Of a DNA stretch of 64,000 nucleotides, positions 37,268 through 48,499 are shown piece after piece. How positions within the stretch are numbered: position 1 is the first letter of the stretch; the number at the start of each line of letters is the position of its first letter. A model generated the notes under the pieces. The model saw only the letters and a program-made list of their open reading frames with translations, ran no database searches and had not been told where the DNA came from. This DNA comes from Flavivirga sp. 57AJ16 (GTDB lineage Bacteria > Bacteroidota > Bacteroidia > Flavobacteriales > Flavobacteriaceae), in contig NZ_JAQZAT010000020.1 of NCBI RefSeq assembly GCF_028736925.1, forward strand, positions 1-64,000, written 5' to 3'. Position numbers and translations under genes: made by a program.

Positions 37268-37933
37268 ATGAATAACAAAATAGGAGTCATTTTCGATTTA
37301 GACGGTGTCATAGTAGATACCGCAAAATATCATTTTTTGGCATGGAAAAATCTTGCCGATGCATTGGGTTTTGAGTTTACAAAAAAACATAACGAATTGC
37401 TTAAAGGGGTTAGTAGAGTTCGGTCTTTAGACATTTTATTGAGTATTGGAAACGTTAAACTTTCCGAAGAAAAAAAGCAGGAGTTTTTAGTTTGTAAGAA
37501 CAAAGAGTATCTCGAATTCATAAAAAAAATGAATTCAAGTGAAATTCTTCCGGGTGCACTGGAGTTGCTCAATACTTTGGATGCGCTGGGAATAAAGTAC
37601 GTTCTCGGTTCGGCAAGTAAAAATGCACCACTTATTTTAAAACAAGTTGGACTTTTCAATCGATTCGCTGGTATTGTTGACGGTAACAGTGTTTCTAAAG
37701 CTAAGCCAGACCCCGAGGTGTTTTTAATTGGGGCAGAAAAGTTAAATCTACAGCCAGAACAGTGCATCGTTTTTGAAGATGCTATTGCAGGAATCGAAGC
37801 GGCTAATACAGCAAACATGATTTCAATTGGTGTTGGCGATAAAGAGACACTTGAAAAAGCCGATTTCCATTTTGAGAGTTTGACGGAGGTGACTGCCAAT
37901 TTTATAAAAGAGTTAGTTAAAAGAGTTAGTTAA
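37268..37933 (+). CDS. pgmB: Beta-phosphoglucomutase (HAD superfamily)
   Basis: Cytoplasmic enzyme of 221 residues that turns beta-glucose 1-phosphate, made by maltose phosphorylase, into glucose 6-phosphate. The HAD motif is FDLDGVIVDT with nucleophile Asp10 and acid/base Asp12; the cap domain helix has KGVSRVRSLDILL, typical of PgmB; VLGSASKNAP is motif II, and SKAKPDPEVF and VFEDAIAGIEAA are motifs III and IV. The start at 37268 is chosen over 37232 because it starts right at the conserved N-terminus and lies 13 bases after the transporter stop. The GH65 gene follows after 95 bases. Confidence 0.94.
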   Translation: MNNKIGVIFDLDGVIVDTAKYHFLAWKNLADALGFEFTKKHNELLKGVSRVRSLDILLSIGNVKLSEEKKQEFLVCKNKEYLEFIKKMNSSEILPGALELLNTLDALGIKYVLGSASKNAPLILKQVGLFNRFAGIVDGNSVSKAKPDPEVFLIGAEKLNLQPEQCIVFEDAIAGIEAANTANMISIGVGDKETLEKADFHFESLTEVTANFIKELVKRVS

Positions 37934-38028
37934 AAGAAATAAGGAACAAAAAGTTTAGAAAAAGGGAAACGTTGGTTCTAAGATAGAACAACTATTTTCT
38001 CAAATCTAACCTATCATATCTTAAAAGT

Positions 38029-40341
38029 ATGAATCAAGATTATATAAAGCCAGACAACTGGTCTATCATAGAAGAAGGTTTTGATACCAACCGTGTTAAA
38101 TCTTCCGAAAGCCTCTTCAGCATTGGTAACGGAGCCATGGGGCAGCGCGCTAATTTTGAAGAGCAATACACAGGCCCGAGTTTTCGGGGTAGCTATATTG
38201 CAGGAGTATATTATCCAGATAAAACCCGTGTAGGCTGGTGGAAAAATGGCTATCCAAAATATTTTGCCAAGGTATTAAATGCACCCAATTGGATTGGTAT
38301 TAACGTTATTATCAATGGTGAGACTTTAGATTTATTTAAGGTAAAAGAAATGGATGGTTTCCGCAGGGAATTAAATATGAAAGAAGGCTGGCTTTCAAGA
38401 AGTTTTACAGCGACACTTCAAAACCAAACAAAAGTAAAGGTTGAGGTTTTACGGTTTTTAAGCTTGAATTTAGATGAACTGGGAGCCATAAGATATAACG
38501 TTACTCCTATAAATGGCGATGCAGAAATTCAATTTCAGCCCTATTTGGATACTGGAATCACGAATGAAGATACCAATTGGGACCACCAGTTTTGGAACAC
38601 TACAAACGTAGAAATTAATAGCAATCGGGCCTTTATAGAAGCGCATACCATGAAAACCAATTTTCATACCTGCACATTTATGGAAACCAGTATTTTTATT
38701 GATGCTATAAAGCAAAATATAAATCCTGAGCATTTTAAAACCAATAAGTTTACATCATTAAACTATGTTTTAAAAATTAAAAAAGAACAAACAGTAGGTT
38801 TAGTAAAGTTTGGTGGCTATACGGTAAGCAGGAACCACAAGGAAACAGAGTTAATTGATGCTGCAAAAACCATATTGTCAAAGGCATCGAACTTAGGGTT
38901 TTTATCGCTTTTGGAAGACCAAAAAAAATCTTGGGCCGACATCTGGAACATGTCCGATATTACCATTGAAGGCGATGTTAAGGCCCAGCAAGGTATCCGT
39001 TTTAATATTTTTCAATTAAACCAAACATATTTAGGAAAGGATTCTAGGTTAAATATTGGCCCTAAAGGATTTACTGGAGAAAAGTATGGAGGAAGTACTT
39101 ATTGGGACACCGAGGCTTACTGTATTCCCTTTTATATGGCTACTAAAGATCAACAAGTTGCTAGAAATCTATTGGAATACCGATATAATCAATTAGATAA
39201 AGCTATTGAGAATGCTGAAAAGTTAGGGTTTTTCAATGGTGCGGCACTGTATCCTATGGTTACCATGAATGGGGAAGAGTGTCATAACGAATGGGAAATT
39301 ACTTTTGAAGAAATACATCGAAATGGTGCTATCGCATTTGCCATTTATAATTACCATCGTTATACTGGTGATTATAGTTATATACCAGAAAAAGGATTGG
39401 AAGTCCTTATAGGAATTGCTCGCTTTTGGCAACAACGTGCAACATATTCGGAAGATAAAAATAAATATGTTATTTTAGGGGTAACAGGTCCAAATGAATA
39501 TGAAAACAACGTCAATAACAATTGGTATACGAATTACTTAGCGCAATGGTGTATTAATTATACTCTAGAAAATATTGAAAAGTTAGAATCTGATTTTCCA
39601 TTGGAGTTTTCAAAACTAAAGGATAAGGTAAATATTTCAACTAAGGAATTGAATGATTGGAAACGTGTGGCCGACAACATATATTTTCCATATTCAGAAA
39701 AACATGGAGTATACCTGCAACAAGATGGTTTTTTAGATAAAGAATTAATAACGGTTAACGATTTAAATAGGTCGCAGCGACCAATAAATCAGAAATGGAG
39801 CTGGGATCGTATCTTACGTTCACCTTATATTAAACAAGCCGATGTTTTACAGGGGTTTTACTTTTTTGAAGATCAGTTTGCAACAGCAGATTTAGAGCGC
39901 CATTTCGATTTTTACGAACCATTTACGGTACACGAAAGTTCTTTGTCGCCCTGTGTTCATAGTATCCAAGCAGCAAAACTTAATAGAATGGAACAGGCTT
40001 ACGCTTTTTACCTGCGTACATCACGATTGGATTTAGATGATTATAATAAAGAGGTAGAAGAAGGACTTCATATTACTTCCATGGCAGGTACCTGGATGAG
40101 TATTGTAGAAGGCTTTGGAGGTATGCGTGTTAAGGATAATGCATTACATTTTGACCCAAAAATACCAAAAGAATGGGCAAGTTATTCATTTAAAATCAAC
40201 TTTAGAAATCAAATTTTAAAAGTAAGTGTGACGCAACAGGGCACTAAGTTTGAATTAGAAGGTAACGACGAGTTACAGATTTTTATAAATGACACATTAC
40301 AGGTTATTAAATCTAATAAGTATGAGCATGTTTCAAGATAA
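38029..40341 (+). CDS. GH65 maltose phosphorylase
   Basis: Cytoplasmic phosphorylase of 770 residues that splits maltose with phosphate into glucose and beta-glucose 1-phosphate. GH65 hallmarks are WDTEAYCIPFYM, the NGEECHNEWEITFEEIHRNG segment that holds the general acid (Glu421 by comparison with known maltose phosphorylases), GVTGPNEYENNVNNNWYTN, and the phosphate-site region QADVLQGFYFF ... HESSLSPCVHS. No signal peptide. Trehalose or kojibiose phosphorylase are alternatives in the same family, but the neighbouring pgmB and amylases favour maltose. The stop overlaps the start of the next GH13 gene by 20 bases. Confidence 0.93.
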   Translation: MNQDYIKPDNWSIIEEGFDTNRVKSSESLFSIGNGAMGQRANFEEQYTGPSFRGSYIAGVYYPDKTRVGWWKNGYPKYFAKVLNAPNWIGINVIINGETLDLFKVKEMDGFRRELNMKEGWLSRSFTATLQNQTKVKVEVLRFLSLNLDELGAIRYNVTPINGDAEIQFQPYLDTGITNEDTNWDHQFWNTTNVEINSNRAFIEAHTMKTNFHTCTFMETSIFIDAIKQNINPEHFKTNKFTSLNYVLKIKKEQTVGLVKFGGYTVSRNHKETELIDAAKTILSKASNLGFLSLLEDQKKSWADIWNMSDITIEGDVKAQQGIRFNIFQLNQTYLGKDSRLNIGPKGFTGEKYGGSTYWDTEAYCIPFYMATKDQQVARNLLEYRYNQLDKAIENAEKLGFFNGAALYPMVTMNGEECHNEWEITFEEIHRNGAIAFAIYNYHRYTGDYSYIPEKGLEVLIGIARFWQQRATYSEDKNKYVILGVTGPNEYENNVNNNWYTNYLAQWCINYTLENIEKLESDFPLEFSKLKDKVNISTKELNDWKRVADNIYFPYSEKHGVYLQQDGFLDKELITVNDLNRSQRPINQKWSWDRILRSPYIKQADVLQGFYFFEDQFATADLERHFDFYEPFTVHESSLSPCVHSIQAAKLNRMEQAYAFYLRTSRLDLDDYNKEVEEGLHITSMAGTWMSIVEGFGGMRVKDNALHFDPKIPKEWASYSFKINFRNQILKVSVTQQGTKFELEGNDELQIFINDTLQVIKSNKYEHVSR

Positions 40342-42283
40342 AAAATATATAAATAGCTGCAAAAGTGTGTTATATCTATTTTGCGTAGTGGCTTTAAATA
40401 TGTCATGTAATAATGCTGTTAAGGAAAACGAAGAAGTGTCATACACCAAAGTTATAGCTGAAACATATAATGATGTGGAGCGCATTGAGCCTATAAATTG
40501 GTGGGTAGGCTTTAAAAGTCAGGATTTACAATTACTTGTTAAAAACCCGAACATATCGCAATCGCAACCAGAAATCAATTATCCAGGGGTTTCTATAATA
40601 GCAGTTCATAAAGCGAATAGCCCTAATTATTTATTTATTGATTTAAAGATTGATAAGCAGGCCAAGGCGGGAAAGTTTAACATCATATTTAAGTTTGAAA
40701 ATGGCGAGGAAAAACGACAGACTTATACCCTTAAATCGAGAGTAAAAGCTTCTGATGATTATGTTGGATTCAATAGTTCAGACGCGATTTATTTAATAAC
40801 ACCAGATAGATTTTCAAATGGTAATCCTTTAAATGATATTGATACAAAATTATTAGAGAAAACGATAGACAGATCCGATGATTATGCCAGACATGGTGGC
40901 GATATAAAAGGCATTACAAACCATTTGGATTATATTGAAGATTTAGGGTTTACAGCTATTTGGCCATGTCCGATGTTAACTAATAATATGTCCAGTAGCT
41001 CATACCATGGTTATGCAATAACCGATTTTTATGAAATCGATCCTCGTTTTGGAAGCTTAGACGACTATTTGGAATTATCTGAAAAAGCCCGTAAAAAAGG
41101 TATAAAACTTATCGGGGATCAGGTAGCCAATCATTGTGGGTCGGAACACTGGTGGATGAAAGATTTACCATTTTCCGATTGGGTAAATCAACAAAAGGCC
41201 TTCGAAAACCATGAGCAATTAAAGATTTCTAATCATAGACGTACCAGTAATCAGGACCCATATGCTTCAACTAAGGACAAGCAAGGTATGAGCGAGGGGT
41301 GGTTTGTGCCGTCTATGCCTGATTTAAATCAGAAAAACCCGTTTATGGCCAAGTATATTATTCAAAATAGTATTTGGTGGATTGAAACTGCAGGATTAGG
41401 AGGTATTCGTCAAGATACTTATCCGTATCCCGATAAGGAATTTATGAGTGATTGGGCTGGTGCTATTATGAATGAATACCCCAATTTTTCAATTGTAGGA
41501 GAGGAGTGGAGTTATAATCCGTTAATTATTGGGTATTGGCAGAAAGGTGCTAATAACCGAGATGGTTACGATTCCAATTTAAAATCACCTATGGATTTTG
41601 CCATGCAACGCCAAATAGTTAATGCCTTGAACGAAGAAGAAAGTTGGGATAAAGGTTTAATTAAGATGTATGAAGGCTTGGCAAACGATTTTTATTATCC
41701 TTCTCCAAAAGACATTTTAATCTTTGCCGATAACCACGATATGAGTCGAATTAGTACCCAGGTTAATGAAGATGTTAATAAGGTAAAAATGGCCTTAGGA
41801 TACATTTTTACAATGCCTAGAATTCCCCAACTGTATTATGGTACTGAGATTTTAATGAACGATTCTGCAAAACCAGGGGACCACGGTTTAATACGATCCG
41901 ATTTTCCAGGAGGTTGGGAAGGTGATGCGATTAATGCCTACACCACAGAAGGATTGACTGGTGCTCAAATAGAGATGCAACAGTTTGTGAAAAAGCTTGT
42001 AAACTACAGAAAACATAGCAATGCTATTCATGAAGGGACAACCATTCATTATGTCCCGGAAGATGGTATTTATGCGCTGTTTAGAATTCTTGAAGATGAG
42101 GTTGTGGTTGTTATTTTGAATAAAACCTCTCGAAGCAATCTATCAACATCAAGGTTTCATGAAATTGGCTTAAAAGGTAAAAACATAAAAAATATTATAA
42201 ATGAAGAGATGAGTATTTGGGGAGATAATGTTACTATAAGCCCTAACAGTATTACTTTATTTTCAACTAAACTTAACAACTAA
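40322..42283 (+). CDS. GH13 cyclomaltodextrinase/neopullulanase-like lipoprotein (SusA-like)
   Basis: Alpha-glucan hydrolase of about 653 residues with lipoprotein signal (FCVVALNMSC). An N-terminal cyclomaltodextrinase-type beta domain (about 35-130, RIEPINWWVGFKSQDLQLLV) precedes the GH13 barrel. GH13 regions: LIGDQVANHCG, GGIRQDTYPYPD with nucleophile Asp, VGEEWSY with the acid/base Glu, and FADNHDMSR. A short C-terminal beta domain follows. It should act in the periplasm on imported maltodextrins, like SusA. The start at 40322 overlaps the end of GH65; the frame is open further upstream, but an earlier ATG at 40289 would put polar residues before the signal. Confidence 0.9.
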   Translation: MSMFQDKKYINSCKSVLYLFCVVALNMSCNNAVKENEEVSYTKVIAETYNDVERIEPINWWVGFKSQDLQLLVKNPNISQSQPEINYPGVSIIAVHKANSPNYLFIDLKIDKQAKAGKFNIIFKFENGEEKRQTYTLKSRVKASDDYVGFNSSDAIYLITPDRFSNGNPLNDIDTKLLEKTIDRSDDYARHGGDIKGITNHLDYIEDLGFTAIWPCPMLTNNMSSSSYHGYAITDFYEIDPRFGSLDDYLELSEKARKKGIKLIGDQVANHCGSEHWWMKDLPFSDWVNQQKAFENHEQLKISNHRRTSNQDPYASTKDKQGMSEGWFVPSMPDLNQKNPFMAKYIIQNSIWWIETAGLGGIRQDTYPYPDKEFMSDWAGAIMNEYPNFSIVGEEWSYNPLIIGYWQKGANNRDGYDSNLKSPMDFAMQRQIVNALNEEESWDKGLIKMYEGLANDFYYPSPKDILIFADNHDMSRISTQVNEDVNKVKMALGYIFTMPRIPQLYYGTEILMNDSAKPGDHGLIRSDFPGGWEGDAINAYTTEGLTGAQIEMQQFVKKLVNYRKHSNAIHEGTTIHYVPEDGIYALFRILEDEVVVVILNKTSRSNLSTSRFHEIGLKGKNIKNIINEEMSIWGDNVTISPNSITLFSTKLNN

Positions 42284-42288
42284 AAAGA

Positions 42289-43743
42289 ATGAATATTATA
42301 AAAAAGCTATGGCTACCAATACTGGTTTTATTCTTGTTTGTTTCCTGTAAAGACAAGAAAAATGAGGCTGCTCAAGAGTTGGATATCCCTCAAGAGACTT
42401 ATGCCTTAGAGGATATTAATGATGCTGTTTTAGAATCTTCAGTGATTTATGAAGCCAATATTCGGCAGTATTCTGAGGAAGGTTCATTCGAAGCGTTTAC
42501 TAAAGATATTCCCCAGTTGAAAGCATTGGGGGTAAAAATTATATGGTTAATGCCTATATTTCCAATTTCAGAGACTAAAAGAAAAGCTACAGGAGGAGAT
42601 TTTGCATATAAAATTAAGGATGAAGCAGCACGTAAAAAAATACTAGGCAGTTATTATGCGGTTTCGAATTATACTAAGGTGAATCCGAAATTTGGAAATC
42701 TAGAAGATTTCAGGAATCTGGTAAAAACAGCCCATGATAATGATATGTATGTGATTCTTGACTGGGTGCCTAACCATACCGGATGGGATCACGAATGGAT
42801 AACCGCACATCCTGATTATTACACACAAAATGAAAAAGGTGAAATTATCGACCCTGTAAATCCAGATACCGGAGAGTCATGGGGCTGGGAAGACGTTGCA
42901 GATTTGAATTACGATAACCAGAGTATGCGCAATGAAATGATTGCCGATATGAGTTATTGGATTACTGAGGAAGATATCGATGGGTTTCGATGTGATGTAG
43001 CTAGTAATGTGCCTACAGATTTTTGGAAAAAGGCAATTCCTGAATTAAGAGCGAAGAAAGGTATTTTTATGTTGGCTGAAGCATGGCAACCTGAACTTTT
43101 AAAAGACCATTTGTTCGATATGGCTTATAATTGGGAAGGTCATCATCTTATGAACCACATAGTACAAGGTGAAAAAATATTAAGCGATTTGAAGGACTTT
43201 ATGGCATCGAACAAAACCAAATATGAATCGGATGATATCTTAATGAATTTTGTAACCAATCATGACGAAAACTCATGGAATGGAACCGTTAAAGAGCGAT
43301 TGGGCAACGCATCCGAATTGATGACAGCTCTAACTTATGTGATGCCCGGGATGCCTTTAATCTACTCAGGGCAGGAGTATGGTTTGAATCACCGATTAAA
43401 GTTTTTTGAAAAGGATACTATCCCTAAAATCAAAGGTGATACTTGGGGGTTGTTAAAAAGTTTAGGACAATTGAAAAATGACCACAAGGCATTAAATGGA
43501 GGAAAACAAGCTGCAGGGTTAAACATTATAGATATTGAAAATTCGAATGTGTTAATTCTGGAAAGAGTTAAGCAATTAGAGAAACTAACGTTTATTGGTA
43601 ATTTTTCCAGTGAAGTACAAACTATCAAATTACCTATATCTGGAAGCTTTATTGATTTTAAAGCCAATCAACAAGTTGATTACAAATCTGAGCAAAAACT
43701 ACAACTGGCACCATGGGAATTTAAGATATTGTTAAATCCATAG
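42289..43743 (+). CDS. GH13 alpha-amylase lipoprotein
   Basis: A second periplasmic-side GH13 enzyme, 484 residues, with lipoprotein signal LVLFLFVSC (Cys near 20). The core regions are VILDWVPNHTGWDHEW, DIDGFRCDVASNVP with nucleophile Asp, IFMLAEAW with acid/base Glu, and NFVTNHDENSW. It lacks the extra N-terminal domain of its neighbour and so resembles plain alpha-amylases or maltogenic enzymes. It begins five bases after the preceding GH13 gene and is part of the same operon. The difference in domain content suggests that the two enzymes split oligosaccharides in complementary ways; exact product specificity cannot be read from the sequence. Confidence 0.9.
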   Translation: MNIIKKLWLPILVLFLFVSCKDKKNEAAQELDIPQETYALEDINDAVLESSVIYEANIRQYSEEGSFEAFTKDIPQLKALGVKIIWLMPIFPISETKRKATGGDFAYKIKDEAARKKILGSYYAVSNYTKVNPKFGNLEDFRNLVKTAHDNDMYVILDWVPNHTGWDHEWITAHPDYYTQNEKGEIIDPVNPDTGESWGWEDVADLNYDNQSMRNEMIADMSYWITEEDIDGFRCDVASNVPTDFWKKAIPELRAKKGIFMLAEAWQPELLKDHLFDMAYNWEGHHLMNHIVQGEKILSDLKDFMASNKTKYESDDILMNFVTNHDENSWNGTVKERLGNASELMTALTYVMPGMPLIYSGQEYGLNHRLKFFEKDTIPKIKGDTWGLLKSLGQLKNDHKALNGGKQAAGLNIIDIENSNVLILERVKQLEKLTFIGNFSSEVQTIKLPISGSFIDFKANQQVDYKSEQKLQLAPWEFKILLNP

Positions 43744-43782
43744 AAGTATGCCTGGGTTGATTAGAAATCACTTAGAATGTAA

Positions 43783-45912
<2,130 letters not shown>

Positions 45913-46420
45913 TTGAAATTATAACGAATCCTAAACAATTCATGCATCGTGTTGTAGCCAATTTTTAATTTTTAGATTGTTTTACTTTAGGAACATCTGG
46001 AATATCAATTTTTAGCTCTCCTTTACTTTTGTTAAAAGATAAAATTATAAAAACTCACCAATCTTTTTTCGAATAAATGTGTATTATCTCTAAAAGGATT
46101 ATAGCCTTTTTTAAGAAGAACAAGAAGCCCTTTTTTATAAATAGATAAAATTAAAAACAGTACCCGAAAATACATATCGGACTTGTTCCTCCCTTTTGAA
46201 AAGGGAGGATAATTTCGACCTTGTCGAAATTTAGGAGGGCTAATGGCAGGCCTTCCTTTCAGATCGACCAAACTTTTACCTAAACACAACTTTTGAGCAT
46301 GATCCATAAAAACACGGACATCTTCAAAAAATTGAATATAAGTGATAAAATGTATTAAAGGCTACATTTTTATACGTACGGATTATGTCTTTAGCAGTTT
46401 CAAAAATGTTGTACATAAAC
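45913..46420. other. Gap between the starch locus and the tRNA remnant
   Basis: No gene is supported here. A 91-codon minus-strand frame at 46032-46307 runs through dispersed repeat text and is not convincing. The repeat text holds CCTCCCTTTTGAAAAGGGAGG (46188-46208, a perfect 10-bp stem with one-base loop) and AATTTCGACCTTGTCGAAATT just after it, a dispersed palindrome pair of flavobacterial style. Confidence 0.5.
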
Positions 46421-46450
46421 AAAAAAACCAAGACTAAAAATCTTGGGTTT
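46421..46450 (-). terminator. tRNA terminator on the minus strand
   Basis: CCAAGA (46428-46433) and TCTTGG (46441-46446) pair around a short loop. Read on the minus strand this is a stem followed by a run of seven T, directly after the 3' end of the tRNA-Met remnant. It is thus the original terminator of that tRNA gene. Confidence 0.65.
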
Positions 46451-46456
46451 TCTTTG

Positions 46457-46499
46457 TAGCGAGAGAGGGGGCACGATCCCCCGACCTCCGGGTTATGAA
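46457..46499 (-). other. 3' half of tRNA-Met, probable attachment site of the mobile element
   Basis: Read on the minus strand, this is the anticodon loop TTCATAA, the 3' anticodon strand CCCGG, variable AGGTC, a T-arm GGGGG-loop-CCCCC, and acceptor strand ending TCTCGCTA. The 5' half is absent: directly beyond the anticodon loop (46500 onward) the expected partner of CCCGG is missing. A tRNA 3' half with its terminator on the chromosome side and an integrase on the other side is the classic mark of site-specific integration at the anticodon loop. The intact tRNA should lie at the far end of the element. Confidence 0.7.
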
Positions 46500-46616
46500 T
46501 TCTGAATCCTTTGGGTCTTAATGATCTTAAATGTGTTTAAAATCAATTCATTACGAGGGTTTTAAGTTTTTTTTTGATAATTTTAAATTCAATTAAATGC
46601 AAGAAAAAACGCTAAA

Positions 46617-46638
46617 TGTTTTAGGTATGTTTTAGGTA
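46617..46638 (+). promoter_or_regulatory. Tandem 11-base repeat upstream of the integrase
   Basis: TGTTTTAGGTA occurs twice without a gap (46617-46627 and 46628-46638), about 50 bases before the integrase start and about 120 bases inside the tRNA border. Short direct repeats in this position are often arm-type sites for integrase or excisionase, which is a guess here. Confidence 0.4.
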
Positions 46639-46685
46639 AAACAAAATGTAATCCTTATCTTTATTGTCTGTAAAAGCAATTATTT

Positions 46686-47897
46686 ATGGCATCAATAAAA
46701 GTAATCCTTTGGAAACACGATAAGAAAAAAGATGGCACTTGTCCTATTGCTATTCGTGTTACCAAAGATAGAAAGACACGTTATATTTTTACTGGAAAGT
46801 ATATTCATGCTAAAGATTGGAATGAAGATACGAGGTTAGTGAAAAAATCTCATCCCAATTCAAAACGTCTAAATAATCTATTATTAAAAAAACTAACCGA
46901 AGCGCATGACATGGTTTTGGAAGTTGAAACGAAGGAGAAAAGCCAATCGGTTTCTTCAATTAAAAAGAAAATCGTTGGAGAAACGAAAAAAGATTTTTTT
47001 CAAGTCAGTGAAATCTTTCTCGCTAATCTTCTTAAAAGAAAAAAGTTCAATCAACATTATAATCAAGAAAAGCGGTTAGAGATTTTTAAAACCTTTCTTG
47101 GTCGTCAAGAATTAAGTTTTACGGATTTAGATGTAACGCTGCTTAAAGGGTTTGAAGCACATCTTCTTTACGAAAGAAAGGTTGCGCCACGCACGGCGGT
47201 GAATTACTTGATGCTCATTCGTACTATTTATAATTTTGCTCGTAAGGAATTTAGTGTTGATGATAAAAACTATCCCTTCGGAAAAGGTAAAATTCAAATC
47301 AAATTTCCTGAAACTGAAAAAATCGGATTGAATATTGAAGAAGTACAATTATTAGAAACGGTAACAGAGATTACACTTGCGCAACAACAAGCGGTTAATG
47401 TTTGGCTGACGAGTTTTTATTTTGCAGGCATTCGAGTGGGGGATGTTTTAAAATTAAAATGGTCAGATTTTAAAGATGGACGTTTGTATTATCGAATGGG
47501 AAAAAACAAAAAACTTGTCTCGCTCTCCGTTCCAGAAAAAGCAAAACATATCCTCAATTCTTATATTGACAATAAAGAACATAAGGATGATTTGATATTT
47601 CCTTTTTTAAAAGGCACGAGTTTGAAAAATGAAAAACAAACAGAAACCAGAGTTAAAACCATCACTAGAAATCTTAATCGTCGACTGGAAATTGTTGCAG
47701 AAAAATTGAAAATTGAGAAGAAACTTTCCATGCATATTGCGCGTCACAGCTTTGGCAATATTTCTGGCGACAAAATCCCTATTCAAATGTTACAAAAACT
47801 TTATCGTCATTCTTCAATTACAACGACCGTCAATTATCAGCAAAATTTTATGCATAAAGAAACCGATGATGCTTTGGAGAAAGTGATTAATTTCTAA
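46686..47897 (+). CDS. Tyrosine recombinase (integrase) of the mobile element
   Basis: Site-specific recombinase of 403 residues. The N-terminal arm-binding region (about 1-85, ILWKHDKKKDGTCPIAIRVT) is typical of Bacteroidota conjugative-element integrases. A SAM-like core-binding domain (about 105-205) is followed by the catalytic domain with all expected residues: Arg250 (AGIRVGDVLKLKW), His350 and Arg353 (MHIARHSFG), His375 (LYRHSS) and nucleophile Tyr384. It lies just inside the tRNA-Met half, pointing into the element, and most likely integrates and excises it at that tRNA. Confidence 0.95.
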   Translation: MASIKVILWKHDKKKDGTCPIAIRVTKDRKTRYIFTGKYIHAKDWNEDTRLVKKSHPNSKRLNNLLLKKLTEAHDMVLEVETKEKSQSVSSIKKKIVGETKKDFFQVSEIFLANLLKRKKFNQHYNQEKRLEIFKTFLGRQELSFTDLDVTLLKGFEAHLLYERKVAPRTAVNYLMLIRTIYNFARKEFSVDDKNYPFGKGKIQIKFPETEKIGLNIEEVQLLETVTEITLAQQQAVNVWLTSFYFAGIRVGDVLKLKWSDFKDGRLYYRMGKNKKLVSLSVPEKAKHILNSYIDNKEHKDDLIFPFLKGTSLKNEKQTETRVKTITRNLNRRLEIVAEKLKIEKKLSMHIARHSFGNISGDKIPIQMLQKLYRHSSITTTVNYQQNFMHKETDDALEKVINF

Positions 47898-47917
47898 ATT
47901 TTTCCGATATTAGCTGT

Positions 47918-48190
47918 ATGCAAGTTGTTTGTTTACAGGAAGAAGCTTTTTATACGCTGTTTGATAAGGTAGTCGAACATTTAGAGGAAAAGCGAGACAA
48001 GGATAAGCCTTTCAAATGGATTGATGGAGAGGAAGCTATGTCCTTGCTCAACATTACTTCAAAGACGACTTTGCAGAAATTAAGAGACGAGGGGAAAATA
48101 CGTTTTTCTAAACCCCAACCCCGCATTATTCTTTATGACCGCGATTCTATCAATGACTATATAGAAAGCAAGGCTTATGAAATTTTTTAA
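47918..48190 (+). CDS. Small helix-turn-helix protein, excisionase-like
   Basis: A 90-residue protein. Its second half (WIDGEEAMSLLNITSKTTLQKLRDEGKIRFSKPQPRIILYDRDSINDYIE) is the MerR/Xis-type helix-turn-helix 17 pattern found in small proteins beside Bacteroidota integrases. It begins 20 bases after the integrase and could direct excision or regulate transfer. The first 45 residues are acidic and without a recognised fold. Confidence 0.8.
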   Translation: MQVVCLQEEAFYTLFDKVVEHLEEKRDKDKPFKWIDGEEAMSLLNITSKTTLQKLRDEGKIRFSKPQPRIILYDRDSINDYIESKAYEIF

Positions 48191-48193
48191 ATT

Positions 48194-48499
48194 ATGGAAG
48201 AACAAACAAAAGTTGATAAGGATTATATAGAATCTTTTAATCAGGGCTATGAAGTAGCTAAGGAACTTGGATTAAAACCAGACTCCATTGAGGGAATAAA
48301 GGCTGGAAATAATCGTATGCAAGGCATGAAAGACGGCATGGAACAATACGGCAAGGAATTAACCCAAGAAAAAGAAAAACAGATTGAAAACAGAAAAGAC
48401 ATTATTCCCCCTTTGGATATTGAGAGTCTTGATAACCATTATGTTGACTTAACGCCTGACCGAAAAGACAAGAATAAAGACCGCGATATGGAGTTATAA
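48194..48499 (+). CDS. Hypothetical charged protein next to the integrase
   Basis: A 101-residue, hydrophilic protein rich in Lys, Glu and Asp, without membrane segment or known motif. It starts three bases after the preceding gene, so it is probably co-transcribed with integrase and excisionase-like genes. The C-terminus (DKNKDRDMEL) overlaps by six bases the end of a decayed gene on the other strand. I do not recognise a family. Confidence 0.6.
   Translation: MEEQTKVDKDYIESFNQGYEVAKELGLKPDSIEGIKAGNNRMQGMKDGMEQYGKELTQEKEKQIENRKDIIPPLDIESLDNHYVDLTPDRKDKNKDRDMEL

Noticed and set aside
37330-37899. A 189-codon open frame antisense to pgmB
   Set aside because: It is the exact antisense of a well-conserved enzyme, has no family resemblance and a composition expected from the opposite strand.
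46032-46307. A 91-codon minus-strand frame after the GH97 gene
   Set aside because: It crosses dispersed palindromic repeat text (GGGAGG hairpin) and looks like a chance frame.
46457-46499. A functional tRNA gene
   Set aside because: Only the 3' half from the anticodon loop on is present; the partner strands of the anticodon and acceptor stems are missing on the other side.
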